Shown: one piece after another, positions 1 to 8,174 of the stretch
Layout of the letters: each line of letters begins with the position of its first letter
How positions within the stretch are numbered: the first letter of the stretch is position 1
NCBI GenBank assembly: GCA_021324915.1
Contig: JAJPIC010000027.1
Location: 62,001 to 126,000 of the forward strand
Direction: 5' to 3'
Source of the DNA: Beijerinckiaceae bacterium
GTDB taxonomy: Bacteria; Pseudomonadota; Alphaproteobacteria; Rhizobiales; Beijerinckiaceae
DNA length: 64,000 nucleotides
Notes under the pieces: generated by a model
Databases searched by the model: none
Told to the model about the DNA's origin: nothing
Seen by the model: only the letters and a program-made list of their open reading frames with translations
Translations under genes and position numbers: made by a program

Positions 1-32
1 CGAGATCTTTTGAAAACGGTCCGAGGCTTCGC

Positions 33-71
33 ATGACTCCTCCCGGCATCGAAGATGCATTCAGGAGTCAT
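33..71. repeat. Nested inverted repeat at the window edge
   Basis: A perfect 9-bp outer stem (ATGACTCCT at 33-41, AGGAGTCAT at 63-71) encloses a 4x4 internal loop and a 5-bp inner stem (GCATC 46-50, GATGC 54-58) with a GAA triloop. No gene is visible in positions 1-205. It could be a structured RNA element or the terminator of a gene outside the window. Only the pairing is seen; function is unknown. Confidence 0.4.
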
Positions 72-205
72 CAGCCCCGTGGGCGGTTATACGGCGGAAC
101 CCCATCGCCGAGCCGGGTCATGCAGCGTGTCGCCGGAGCTGTCAATCGCGTACCGCGCGCCGTGAGGTGCGCATATTGTCTCGCCAGGCGGCGAGAAGCC
201 TTTGC

Positions 206-1168
206 TCAATGAAGCGCGAACTGGCTACTCTGCAGATAATGAGAGATCATGTCGGCGCGCAGTCTATTGGCCAGAGCCGTCGGATGCCCGTCGCCGCTGA
301 TGACAAGGCCGTCTCTCCTGATAGCGAGGTCGAGCGTCCGCTGTCCAGCTTCGCCAAGTCTGGAGACAATCTGCTCGGTGACTGCATCCTCATCTATATG
401 AAGGAATAGGGTAGGGACGCCATATTTCGATTTCGCGATCTCGGCCGCCTTCAAGAGGATCGCAACATCAAGGTCGATATCGCGTCGGTCGATCCTGCGC
501 ACGATCGGCTCGATGAAAGCGTGATAGATCGGTGTTTTGCGCATCCACTGAGGCAGGACGTTCTTATCGGCGCAGATGCCTTTATAAACGACCGAACCAT
601 TCTCCAATTCGTACCTTGGGGCCGGGCCGACCCAAGATTCCTTGCATGCGGATCGCGCGACCATCCAAGTGCCGGTGAGATAAACGAAGAGATCGGGCGT
701 CGATCCAATCGCCTTGTCGAAAATCCCGGTCTCGAGCTCGCGAAGGAATTGTTGTGCCCCGCTTCCCGGCAGCCCGAGATTGACGATGCGATATTGGGGA
801 AGCCGGTTGGCAACTTGCTGGGGGAGCGTATCGGCGTCCTCAAGCCCGGTTCCGAATGTCAAAGAATCGCCGAAAAAGGCGATTGTTCCACACTTCTCGC
901 ATGAAATCGTCTTCCGCTGGAGAGCATCATCTATGGTGTAATCCGCATCATAGATGGTGGCATTGGAATGCGGATCGAATCTTCTTTCGTGATAGATTCC
1001 TGGATGAGCGGGTCTCCATCCGAGAATTGGATCTGGCGCTCGATAGCCGGGTGTCGAGATGACGTAGTAATCCCAGGGCGCGAGCCAGGAAGCAATCAGC
1101 CAAACGGCGAGAAGACCGGCTGAGAAAGAAATCAACGAAAGAAATAAAGCGGCCACGCGTGACGACAT
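206..1168 (-). CDS. Membrane-anchored SGNH/GDSL-type hydrolase-like protein
   Basis: 320 aa. A hydrophobic segment at about residues 8-29 suggests an N-terminal membrane anchor or uncleaved signal. The block I nucleophile motif FFGDSLTFGTG lies at about 98-108 and a DGHP motif near 293-296 supplies the catalytic His, so the Ser...Asp-x-His core of SGNH hydrolases is present. Two cysteines sit just before the GDS block (C90, C93). Family members act as esterases, lipases or O-acyl transferases on glycans; the substrate here cannot be read. It stands alone, transcribed leftward. The domain call is good, the specific reaction unknown. Confidence 0.72.
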   Translation of the reverse strand: MSSRVAALFLSLISFSAGLLAVWLIASWLAPWDYYVISTPGYRAPDPILGWRPAHPGIYHERRFDPHSNATIYDADYTIDDALQRKTISCEKCGTIAFFGDSLTFGTGLEDADTLPQQVANRLPQYRIVNLGLPGSGAQQFLRELETGIFDKAIGSTPDLFVYLTGTWMVARSACKESWVGPAPRYELENGSVVYKGICADKNVLPQWMRKTPIYHAFIEPIVRRIDRRDIDLDVAILLKAAEIAKSKYGVPTLFLHIDEDAVTEQIVSRLGEAGQRTLDLAIRRDGLVISGDGHPTALANRLRADMISHYLQSSQFALH

Positions 1169-1311
1169 GGAGGCATTCAGCCCGAGCGAAAATCGCTTGT
1201 CAAAAGATGCGAGAATACGGTCGTGTCACTGGATACGAGCGACGAGCCGTTTTACTTGACCGAGGGCCGACGAATCGTCTCAACTGACCCCTCTCGATTG
1301 GGGAGGACGGA

Positions 1312-1641
1312 ATGCGGACTTGGGTCTGGCTTGCCACGGCTCTCGCACTCTGCGGTTGCAATGAGGCGCAGCCGGTTGCTTCTGTTCCCCAGGCGCCGCC
1401 TCCGCAGCCGGCTCCGGCGGATTTCTCCGGCCTGCCGCCCGACGCTGCCTGCACGGCGAAAATCAACCGCTATCAGGGCGTCGTCACTGCCGATCATCAG
1501 ACCGGCTATGTGAGCGATCAGGTCTTCGCTGACATAGAGCATGATTTGACCGATGCAGCCGAGGCCTGTTCCGCCGGCAATAGCGACGAGGCTCTGAGCA
1601 GAATCCGCATCTCCGAGCAAAAGCACGGCTATCACGTGTAA
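1312..1641 (+). CDS. Small putative lipoprotein, function unknown
   Basis: 109 aa. A short hydrophobic signal ends in a lipobox-like LCGC with the acylated Cys near residue 16, followed by a Pro/Ala-rich linker and a soluble acidic C-terminal half. A strong ribosome binding site (GGGGAGGA) lies just upstream of the ATG, which supports both the gene and the start. No family recognised. It is separated from its neighbours, and the next gene is convergent. Confidence 0.6.
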   Translation: MRTWVWLATALALCGCNEAQPVASVPQAPPPQPAPADFSGLPPDAACTAKINRYQGVVTADHQTGYVSDQVFADIEHDLTDAAEACSAGNSDEALSRIRISEQKHGYHV

Positions 1642-1704
1642 CGGCGATCCGTGAGCGAAGCGAAAGGCGTGAGGGGCGAGGGCATGGTGCCAAGCTGGCG
1701 GCCG

Positions 1705-2454
1705 TCACCCTGACCCTCTCTCCGCAAGCGGGGAGAGGGAAGCAAGCACGTATCGCAAATAGGTCACGATGAAGTCCGGCATGCGCGGATCGAGATCCGC
1801 CAAGCCGAACACCGCTTTCAGCCTGGTGAGCTCCGGCTCCTTTTCTCTCGCAACGAATTGCGCGGTGCGCGCGATGAGCTCGGCTGCCGATAGGGTGGAG
1901 CGCAGCGTCTTCATGCAGGCGAGGCGCGGGCCCTGAAATACAAGGCTCCAGCCGGGATCCACTGCGACTTCGCTCGCGGCAATACCGGTTTCTTCTTCGA
2001 GCTCGCGCAGCACGCTTCCTTCGAGATCGACCCGGTCGCCGAGAAGGTCACCGGGATCGGGCGTTCCGGCCGGAAAATAGATAAGTCCCGCATTCGCCGT
2101 CGAGCTCGACATCTCGCCCAGCAGAAAAGCTCCGTCGGCCGAAAGGAGCGCTCCCATGGCGAAAATATTGGCGACGCTTTCGTCCGGGAAGCCGAAATCC
2201 CGCCAGGCGAGGAATGCCTTGTATTGGGCCATGAGGCAGGCGCCTTCGAGTCTGCGTCCGTCTTCGCGTTCGGCGAGCGCAAAACGATGGAGCAGAAGAA
2301 CCCGGCCGTTATAGAGCTGCGGCTTCCTGCGCGTGAGCTCGCGCCAATGCGCATCGATGTGGTGCGCCCTCTCGGCCTCGAATGCCCAGGGCCTTTCGTC
2401 GAGCCGCAAGTCGATTTCCGAAATCCTCTCGATACGCGGCTGCGCAAATCTCAT
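1705..2454 (-). CDS. NUDIX hydrolase
   Basis: 249 aa. The metal-binding half of the NUDIX box (RELEEETGI, residues 150-158, i.e. REUXEEXGU) is intact, while the leading G-x5-E half is irregular. The family hydrolyses nucleoside diphosphates linked to another group; the substrate here is not evident. It overlaps the upstream phzF-like gene by 4 nt (2451-2454), so the two are probably translated together. The extreme C-terminus is encoded inside a GC-rich palindromic repeat (1714-1739), suggesting the stop was altered by repeat insertion. Confidence 0.8.
   Translation of the reverse strand: MRFAQPRIERISEIDLRLDERPWAFEAERAHHIDAHWRELTRRKPQLYNGRVLLLHRFALAEREDGRRLEGACLMAQYKAFLAWRDFGFPDESVANIFAMGALLSADGAFLLGEMSSSTANAGLIYFPAGTPDPGDLLGDRVDLEGSVLRELEEETGIAASEVAVDPGWSLVFQGPRLACMKTLRSTLSAAELIARTAQFVAREKEPELTRLKAVFGLADLDPRMPDFIVTYLRYVLASLSPLAERGSG
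1714..1739. repeat. Short GC palindrome of the CCCTCTCC...GGAGAGGG type
   Basis: Imperfect palindrome with CCCTCT (1714-1719) and AGAGGG (1734-1739) around a CCGCAAGCGG-type core. Partial relatives occur near 9146-9166 and around 35230. Such elements are common between genes in Hyphomicrobiales (general knowledge). Here it overlaps the 3' end of the NUDIX gene. Confidence 0.5.
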
Positions 2455-3359
2455 AGATCGAGATGTCCTTCCGCCACGATGACCGCAGCCCCGCCGACTT
2501 GCGCCTCGACGAGCACGCCTTTTTCGACATCGAGACTGAGGATGATCAGGCTCGGGCGCTCCATCTCGAAACCCTGCTCGATGACGAGGGCATGGTTGCC
2601 ATCCGGTATTTTTTCGAAGGCCATCAGCACGCCGGCGAAAGCGGCGGCTGCCGAGCCGGTCGCCGGATCCTCGGTGATGCCGAGGGTCGGGGCGAACATG
2701 CGCGCGTGAAAGTCATGTCCGGCCACACATTCGCGCGTATAGAGGAAAGCATGCGCCGTTTCAGCCGGCGTAAATGCCGCGGGAAAGAGATCGGCGCGCA
2801 CCCGCGCACCGGCCAGGGCCGAGAGCGTTGCGACCGGAACGAATGTGAAGGCCGTTCCGGCCGAGTAGATCGAGGGCACGTGCCGGTCGAAGCCGATGTC
2901 GGCGGATGAAAGCCCGAGCGCAGCCGCAAGCCGGTCGGAGCTTTGCGGCATGCCGACACGGCTCGGCAGGCGAGGCAGAGTGAAATGCGCCTGCCGGGCC
3001 TTGCCGGGGCGGTGCCGCACCACGCAGGCGATGGCGCCGATCGGCTCTTCGAGCACGACACTCAGATCCTGCCCGCGCAAAAGATCGCGCGCCCGCAATT
3101 CGCCGACGAGGATCGCCGCACCAAGCGTCGGATGCCCGGCAAAAGGAAGCTCCGCGCGCGGCGTGAAAATGCGCAGCCGCGCCGTATTCACCGGATCATG
3201 CGGCTCGAAAAGGAAGATCGTCTCGGAGAGGTTGAATTCGGCAGCGATCTTCTGCATCGCCGACGTATCGAGACCATCGCAATCGATGACGGCAGCCAGC
3301 GGATTGCCGGCAAGCGCCCGTTCGGTGAAAACGTCGAGCACATAATATTTGCGGCGCAA
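2451..3359 (-). CDS. PhzF family isomerase/epimerase-like protein
   Basis: 302 aa, the usual family length. The catalytic-Glu motif NLSETIFL is at 43-50 (E46), and the family hallmarks FAGHPT (N-terminal domain) and EDPATGSAA (C-terminal domain) are present. PhzF proteins have a diaminopimelate-epimerase fold and act as isomerases; most are not involved in phenazine synthesis and no phenazine genes are nearby. Translationally coupled to the NUDIX gene by a 4-nt overlap. The substrate is unknown. Confidence 0.88.
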   Translation of the reverse strand: MRRKYYVLDVFTERALAGNPLAAVIDCDGLDTSAMQKIAAEFNLSETIFLFEPHDPVNTARLRIFTPRAELPFAGHPTLGAAILVGELRARDLLRGQDLSVVLEEPIGAIACVVRHRPGKARQAHFTLPRLPSRVGMPQSSDRLAAALGLSSADIGFDRHVPSIYSAGTAFTFVPVATLSALAGARVRADLFPAAFTPAETAHAFLYTRECVAGHDFHARMFAPTLGITEDPATGSAAAAFAGVLMAFEKIPDGNHALVIEQGFEMERPSLIILSLDVEKGVLVEAQVGGAAVIVAEGHLDL

Positions 3360-3491
3360 GCCAAGCCTCCTGTTGCCCTCTCATGCGGGGCGGCCCTCCG
3401 CCGGTCAAGCTAGCCGGCTCTTGTCGCTTTCCGCCGCTTGGGCCATGTTCAGAAGTTCAACGGAATTCCCGGATATCTCAGCGAGAATAAT

Positions 3492-3827
3492 ATGGCCGGA
3501 AATGCCCCTATCGTGGAAAACGTAACCTTGCCGGAATTGAAAGAAGGCCTCGTTGATGGCTCGATCGTGCTCGTCGACGTGCGCGAGCCGCACGAATATG
3601 CAGCGGGCCACATTCCCGGCGCTTCGCTCAATCCTTTACAGAGTTTCGATCCGGACGCGCTGCCGGGGCCGGAGCCCGGCAAAAGGATCGTTCTCTCCTG
3701 CCGCTCGGGCAATCGGTCGGTTACCGCCTTGAGACTCGCGCAGGAAGCAGGGCGCGATGACATTCGTGCGCATTTCGGCGGCGGCATGCTCGCGTGGGAG
3801 AAGGCGGGCGAACCCGTCGAGCATTAG
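3492..3827 (+). CDS. Rhodanese-like sulfurtransferase
   Basis: 111 aa single rhodanese domain. The motif DVREPHEYAAGHIPGA is followed by the active-site loop CRSGNRS with the sulfur-carrying Cys. ATG 3492 is preferred because the 18 residues upstream (from 3438) do not look like family sequence. No signal peptide, so probably cytosolic. Likely moves sulfane sulfur, but the partner is unknown. It ends inside a palindromic element at 3824-3876, facing the convergent protease gene. Confidence 0.85.
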   Translation: MAGNAPIVENVTLPELKEGLVDGSIVLVDVREPHEYAAGHIPGASLNPLQSFDPDALPGPEPGKRIVLSCRSGNRSVTALRLAQEAGRDDIRAHFGGGMLAWEKAGEPVEH

Positions 3828-3876
3828 AGCGCCGGACTCTAAACGGGTCCAGTTTGGACGAAATCCGATGCTCTAA
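3824..3876. repeat. Palindromic intergenic repeat between convergent genes
   Basis: TTAGAGC (3824-3830) pairs perfectly with GCTCTAA (3870-3876), with a central hairpin GTCCA-gtt-TGGAC (3847-3859). The left arm includes the rhodanese stop codon. The convergent position suggests a bidirectional transcript end; it looks like one of the dispersed Hyphomicrobiales palindromes. Confidence 0.55.
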
Positions 3877-3922
3877 GCAAATGAGTGGCGCGCGGTTCTG
3901 GAAAATTTCGGGTGGGAGAAGC

Positions 3923-4927
3923 TTACCTCTCCCGCAGCGCCACCCAGAACCGGCGCTTCTCGGACCGGCGCAGGATATCGAGCGGGATCGTGCGGCCGAT
4001 CTTGTCCGCGTCGAGCAGGCGGATGAGATCGTCCGTGCCGGAAACGGGCGTGCCGTCGACGGCGAGCACGATATCCCCGGTGAGGAGGCCTGCTTCGTCG
4101 GCCGGCCCGCCCTTTTCGACGCTGGTCACCACCGCGCCCGTCGCTTGCGTCAATCCAAGCCGAAGGGCGATCCGTCTCGGCAGTGGCACCGTGCCGCCGC
4201 CGATGCCGAGCCGGGCGCGGCGCACGCGGCCATGCCGGATGATCTCACCCAGCACGAAAAGCGCGGTATTGGCCGCGACCGCAAAACAAATGCCTTGTGC
4301 GCCGGCAATCATTGCCGTGTTGATGCCGATGACCTCGCCGCGCGAGGAGACGAGCGGGCCGCCCGAATTGCCGGGGTTCAAAGCCGCATCCGTTTGGATG
4401 ACGTCGTCTATCGTGCGGCCGGATTTGGCGCGCAGCGAACGGCCGAGCGCCGAGACGATGCCGGCCGTCACGGTCGCGTCGAAGCCGAGCGGATTGCCGA
4501 TGGCGATCGCGATCTCGCCGGGCTTCAATCGTTTCGAATCGCCGAGCGTGGCGGCGGGCAAGGTCGTGTCTTCCTCGACGCGCACGAGCGCAAGATCGGT
4601 ATCGGGATCATCGCCCAGAACGCGCGCGGAAAGATCGCGGCCGTCGAGCGTCGTCACGCGCGCGCGTTTGGCACCCTGCACCACGTGGCTGTTGGTGAGG
4701 ATGAGCCCGTCGGGCGAAACGATGACGCCGGAGCCTGTGCCGCCGCGCCTTCCCTCGCCATGCTGCACTTCGAGCCGCACGACGCTTGGCGCGACGCGCT
4801 CGACGACGTCAGTCACCGTGCGCGAATAGGCATCGAGCAGCGCGGCATCCGCCGGCACATTGGCGCCGGCGCCTGCCGGCTGCCCGCTGGATTCATCAAG
4901 GAGAAACGTCAGAGTTGGATCGAACAT
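3923..4927 (-). CDS. HtrA/DegP-like trypsin-fold serine protease with one PDZ domain
   Basis: 334 aa from ATG 4927. The triad is H81 (TNSHVV), D111 (DTDLALV) and S188 (NPGNSGGPL). One PDZ domain covers about 230-325. Family members degrade misfolded proteins in the periplasm, but this N-terminus (MFDPTLTFLLDESSG) has no signal peptide or membrane anchor, so location is uncertain. An open frame continues upstream to 5392, but it runs through the divergent tfoX-like gene and has no family-like residues, so the shorter start is chosen. Confidence 0.85.
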   Translation of the reverse strand: MFDPTLTFLLDESSGQPAGAGANVPADAALLDAYSRTVTDVVERVAPSVVRLEVQHGEGRRGGTGSGVIVSPDGLILTNSHVVQGAKRARVTTLDGRDLSARVLGDDPDTDLALVRVEEDTTLPAATLGDSKRLKPGEIAIAIGNPLGFDATVTAGIVSALGRSLRAKSGRTIDDVIQTDAALNPGNSGGPLVSSRGEVIGINTAMIAGAQGICFAVAANTALFVLGEIIRHGRVRRARLGIGGGTVPLPRRIALRLGLTQATGAVVTSVEKGGPADEAGLLTGDIVLAVDGTPVSGTDDLIRLLDADKIGRTIPLDILRRSEKRRFWVALRER

Positions 4928-5056
4928 GGGTCCGATATGGGGAGCGCACGGCCCGCGGAAAAGGCCCGGATTTCGCCGCGCTTGCCTCTTAAGCAAAGCA
5001 ACGCAACGCCAAAGCCCGAGTAGACGAAGCCCCATCGAAGACAGCTCGAGGAGACA

Positions 5057-5386
5057 ATGGCACGGGACGAAGGGCTCGAAGAATTGCTGCGCCAGGATCT
5101 CGAAGGAGAACCGGGAGTGGCGGAAAAGGCGATGTTCGGCGGGCGCGCCTTTCTCCTCAACGGCAATCTCCTCTGCGGAGCGCGCGACGATGGCATGCTC
5201 GTGCGCCTGGGCAAGGACAAAGACGGGTGGGCGCTCGCCCTTGCCGATGTTGTGCCGATGATCTCGCGAGGAAAGCCCATGCAGGGCTGGGTCCGGGCAG
5301 GGCCGCAGGCCTTCGGCGATGACGCTCTGCGCCGGAAATTGCTGGATGCGGCGCTGGCTTTCGTGCGCGCTTTGCCGGCGAAATGA
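5057..5386 (+). CDS. TfoX/Sxy N-terminal-domain family protein
   Basis: 109 aa. The AEKAMFGGRAFLLNGNLLCG segment (about residues 22-41) matches the TfoX N-terminal domain core MFGG..F...G.....G. Only the N-terminal domain is present; the C-terminal domain of competence TfoX is missing, as in many stand-alone proteobacterial homologues. A role in competence cannot be assumed. Divergent from the HtrA-like gene with about 130 nt between starts. Confidence 0.8.
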   Translation: MARDEGLEELLRQDLEGEPGVAEKAMFGGRAFLLNGNLLCGARDDGMLVRLGKDKDGWALALADVVPMISRGKPMQGWVRAGPQAFGDDALRRKLLDAALAFVRALPAK

Positions 5387-5480
5387 GCGCAATCAATGCG
5401 ACGCGCCTTGATTTCGCAAAGGTGCGGCGCAGACTGGCTTCAGCGAATGATTCGGGCGAGCTCCCGGACCCGAGGACCAA

Positions 5481-6002
5481 ATGGCGATGATTCCCCCACC
5501 CGAGGGCATGAGCGAGACGGATTACGAGACGATCGAGGCCGCGGTCACGGAGACCGTGCGCGGGCGCTGGTTCCTCGCCGAATATGCCCGCCGCAGCCGG
5601 GTCGACGAAATGCGCCAGATGCTCGACGGGCTGGCGCGGCTCGAACAGGTCGTGCGCGAACAGCAAGCGCAGCCGGCCGATCCCTCGGTCCGGCTTCTCA
5701 TTCAGCGTCTGAAAGAAGTCACCCAGGCGCTCGATCGGATGGCGGGCGAGATGCGTGCCGAGGGCCTCGCGGACAAATTTTCCGCTGCCGTCGAGGCCCA
5801 GGCACGCGCAGTCGCCGGGCTTTTGCGGCTGAACAGCCCTTCGACCAATCCGCAACGCGCCCCCGAGCCGCGCCGCGCGGCTTTGCCCGAACCCGAGCCG
5901 GAGAAATCGCCGGACCAATCTTCGTCCGGCGACGCGCGCCATTCCCTGCTCGAAAGGCTCGACAAATTGCCGATCTCGGAAAAGCTCGCGCTCTTTGCCT
6001 GA
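5481..6002 (+). CDS. Conserved hypothetical protein, mostly helical
   Basis: 173 aa. Residues about 10-115 are rich in Ala, Glu, Arg and Leu with heptad-like spacing, suggesting coiled coil; the C-terminal 50 residues are Pro/Ser-rich, ending in a short amphipathic stretch. No signal peptide. I do not recognise a family with certainty. Codon usage matches the neighbours, so it is probably a real gene. Confidence 0.6.
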   Translation: MAMIPPPEGMSETDYETIEAAVTETVRGRWFLAEYARRSRVDEMRQMLDGLARLEQVVREQQAQPADPSVRLLIQRLKEVTQALDRMAGEMRAEGLADKFSAAVEAQARAVAGLLRLNSPSTNPQRAPEPRRAALPEPEPEKSPDQSSSGDARHSLLERLDKLPISEKLALFA

Positions 6003-6112
6003 CCGCCCAAGCTGGCAGCGAAATTCTCTCGCCCTAGATCTTCCGCGCCGGCCGCAAAGCTTTATGCTTGAGATCGCGAAGCGCGGACGCGAAACATAAG
6101 AGGGAGGGCGCG

Positions 6113-6316
6113 ATGCGCGTGTTTTTGGGTGTCATCTTGGGCATTCTGCTGACGATTCTCGTTGCCTATCTGGCCGATGCCGGTCGCGCGCCGGTCTGTC
6201 CTGCGGGCGGCGTCGGTTGCCCCCTCGTCAATTGGGACGAGGCGAATGTCCGGTTCAAGAATACGGAACATAATCTGCGTGCGTTCTGGGACCGGGTGAC
6301 CGGGCGCAACGACTAG
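6113..6316 (+). CDS. Small single-pass membrane protein
   Basis: 67 aa. A hydrophobic N-terminal segment (about residues 3-22, VFLGVILGILLTILVAYL) is followed by a short exported part with two cysteines (CPAGGVGC). A strong site AGGGAGGG lies 5-10 nt upstream of ATG 6113, better than the earlier ATG at 6068. It ends 1 nt before cobO, so it is probably co-transcribed. Function unknown. Confidence 0.6.
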   Translation: MRVFLGVILGILLTILVAYLADAGRAPVCPAGGVGCPLVNWDEANVRFKNTEHNLRAFWDRVTGRND

Positions 6317-6317
6317 C

Positions 6318-6929
6318 ATGACCGATCTCACGGAGGACGCGGCGCGCTATCGCGCGAAGATGGCGAAGCGCAAGGCCTTGCAGGATTCGGAGATTGCCAA
6401 GCGCACGATCGAAAAGGGTCTGCTCATCGTCAATACCGGCGCGGGCAAGGGAAAATCGACCGCAGGATTTGGTCTCCTCATGCGGGCGCTCGGCCACGGC
6501 TGGCCCTGCGGCGTCGTCCAATTCATAAAGGGTACATGGGAGACGGGAGAACGCGCGGCGGTCGCGCGCTTTCCCGATCTCGTTACGTGGCACGTGATGG
6601 GCGAGGGATTCACCTGGGAAACGCAGGATCTGGCGCGCGATATCGAGGCGGCGCAGGCAGGCTGGGCCAAGGCTCGCGAATTGATGGAAGATCCGAGGAT
6701 CCGGCTCCTGCTGCTCGACGAATTGAATATCGCACTACGCTACGATTATCTGCCGCTCGACGAGGTCGTTGCGGCTCTGCGCAATAGGCGCTCCGATCTT
6801 CATGTCGTCGTCACGGGGCGCAATGCGCGGCCCGAATTGATCGAGGCGGCCGATCTCGTCACGGAAATGAAGCTCGTCAAACACCATTACGATGCCGGGG
6901 TGAAAGCCCAGGCGGGAATCGAATTTTGA
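6318..6929 (+). CDS. cobO: Cob(I)yrinic acid a,c-diamide adenosyltransferase
   Basis: 203 aa, typical for CobO/BtuR. The P-loop GAGKGKST is at 41-48 and the LLLLDELN Walker-B-like segment is near 133-140, with the family GRNARPELIEAADLVTEM further on. The enzyme attaches the 5'-deoxyadenosyl group of ATP to cobalt(I) of the corrinoid in adenosylcobalamin synthesis or salvage, in the cytosol. No other cobalamin genes and no recognisable cobalamin riboswitch are adjacent. Confidence 0.93.
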   Translation: MTDLTEDAARYRAKMAKRKALQDSEIAKRTIEKGLLIVNTGAGKGKSTAGFGLLMRALGHGWPCGVVQFIKGTWETGERAAVARFPDLVTWHVMGEGFTWETQDLARDIEAAQAGWAKARELMEDPRIRLLLLDELNIALRYDYLPLDEVVAALRNRRSDLHVVVTGRNARPELIEAADLVTEMKLVKHHYDAGVKAQAGIEF

Positions 6930-7008
6930 GCGCCGCGCTCCTTGCCACCCATATCGACCTCGATCTGCTGTTCGGCCTGGCGCGGTGAGGAGCAGGGACA
7001 CACCAGAC

Positions 7009-7061
7009 TTTCGTTCGATATTCCAAACGAAATCGTCTATTATCCGGGACGTTATCCCGGA
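7009..7061 (+). promoter_or_regulatory. Two inverted repeats, candidate operators of the XRE-cupin gene
   Basis: TTTCGTT (7009-7015) and AACGAAA (7026-7032) form a perfect 7-bp inverted repeat with a 10-nt spacer; a second repeat TCCGGGA (7043-7049) / TCCCGGA (7055-7061) lies just before the start at 7069. Palindromes at this place are expected for an autoregulated helix-turn-helix protein. The arms are seen; binding is inferred. Confidence 0.5.
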
Positions 7062-7068
7062 GTCGTTC

Positions 7069-7686
7069 ATGGGCATCGAAGGTCGCGACAAGGCCAAGGC
7101 GCTGGAAGCAGGCGCGCTTGCCGTCTCCGGCCAACTCGGCAAGGCCGTGCAGCGGCTGCGCAAGGCCAACAACCTCTCGCTTTCGGAGCTCTCCGAGCAA
7201 TCGGGCGTCGCCAAGTCGATCATCAGCCAGATCGAGCGCAACGAGACCAATCCGACGCTCGCGACGATCTGGCGCCTCGCCCAGGCGCTCGACGTCTCGA
7301 TAGAGGGTGTGCTCAGGGTCAGCGAGGACGAGCCGTTCCTCGAAAAAGCATCGAGGGGCGACACGCCCATTCTCGTTTCCGATGACGGCAAATGTCATTT
7401 GTCGATCATCGGCTGGATCAAGACGGTCGAATGGCTGCAATGGTACGGATTTAGCGCCGAACCTGGCGGGGTGCTCGCGTCCGAACCGCACCAGCGCGGC
7501 TCGGTCGAATGTCTCTCGGTGACGGACGGCGAGCTCGAGGTCGAAGTCGGCGGCATGGCCGAACACGCCAAGGCCGGGGAGACATTGCGCTATCGGTGCG
7601 ATCGGCCGCATGTCATCCGCAATCGCACAGAGAAGCCGGCCGCCGCGATGATGGTCTGCATTCTCAAGGCGGCGGTGATGGAATAG
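7069..7686 (+). CDS. XRE-family transcriptional regulator with C-terminal cupin domain
   Basis: 205 aa from ATG 7069. An HTH_3 domain spans about residues 22-78 (LSLSELSEQSGVAKSIISQI is the recognition region), followed by a small beta-barrel cupin at about 125-200. This architecture is common for regulators of amino-acid, polyamine or alcohol catabolism, where the cupin binds a small ligand. ATG 7069 is chosen because the 28 residues upstream would cover the palindromes. The target is unknown; cobO is 139 nt upstream on the same strand. Confidence 0.85.
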   Translation: MGIEGRDKAKALEAGALAVSGQLGKAVQRLRKANNLSLSELSEQSGVAKSIISQIERNETNPTLATIWRLAQALDVSIEGVLRVSEDEPFLEKASRGDTPILVSDDGKCHLSIIGWIKTVEWLQWYGFSAEPGGVLASEPHQRGSVECLSVTDGELEVEVGGMAEHAKAGETLRYRCDRPHVIRNRTEKPAAAMMVCILKAAVME

Positions 7687-7687
7687 A

Positions 7688-8164
7688 GCATGATCCGGAA
7701 AAGTGCGAAGCGGTTTTCCGACGAGACCATGCTCAAATAAAAAGCATGATCCGGAAAAGTGTGGAGCGGTTTCCCGACGAGATCATGCTCGAGCCAAAAG
7801 CATGATCCGGAAAAGTGTGGAGCGGTTTCCCGACGAGATCATGCTCGAGCCAAAAGCATGATCCGGAAAAGTGTGAAGCGGTTTTCCGACGAGATCATGC
7901 TCGAGCCAAAAGCATGATCCGGAAAAGTGCGAAGCGGTTTTCCGACGAGAGCATGCTCAAATCAAAAGCATGATCCGGAAAAGTGCGAAGCGGTTTTCCG
8001 ACGAGACCATGCTCAAATCAAAAGCATGATCCGGAAAAGTGTGAAGCGGTTTTCCGACGAGACCATGCTCAAATCAAAAGCATGATCCGGAAAAGTGTGG
8101 AGCGGTTTTCCGACAAGATTATGCTCAAGCAAGAAGCATGATCCGGAAAAGTGTGAAGCGGTTT
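7688..8164. repeat. 56-bp tandem repeat array, eight full copies and one partial
   Basis: Units begin with GCATGATCCGG at 7688, 7744, 7800, 7856, 7912, 7968, 8024 and 8080, exactly 56 bp apart; a truncated ninth copy starts at 8136 and ends near 8164. Each unit is an imperfect palindrome (GCATGATC near the start, GATCATGC or similar near position 40) with a linker such as TCAAATCAAAA or TCGAGCCAAAA. Copies differ by a few bases. A single unit resembles a dispersed Hyphomicrobiales palindrome; the array is what is unusual. It fills the space between the XRE-cupin gene and the convergent K+ channel gene. Confidence 0.95.
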
Positions 8165-8174
8165 GGCTTGGCTC

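Noticed and set aside
2451-3359. Part of a phenazine biosynthesis cluster
   Set aside because: No other phz genes nearby; most PhzF-family proteins have other roles.
3794-5023. 409-codon plus-strand frame over the HtrA-like gene
   Set aside because: It is antisense to a protease with an intact catalytic triad; composition is Arg/Ala-rich shadow sequence.
5481-6317. Cobalamin riboswitch before cobO
   Set aside because: No B12-box-like conserved segment could be found and two small genes occupy the region.
7688-8164. CRISPR array
   Set aside because: The 56-bp units are contiguous and nearly identical throughout, with no variable spacers and no cas genes.
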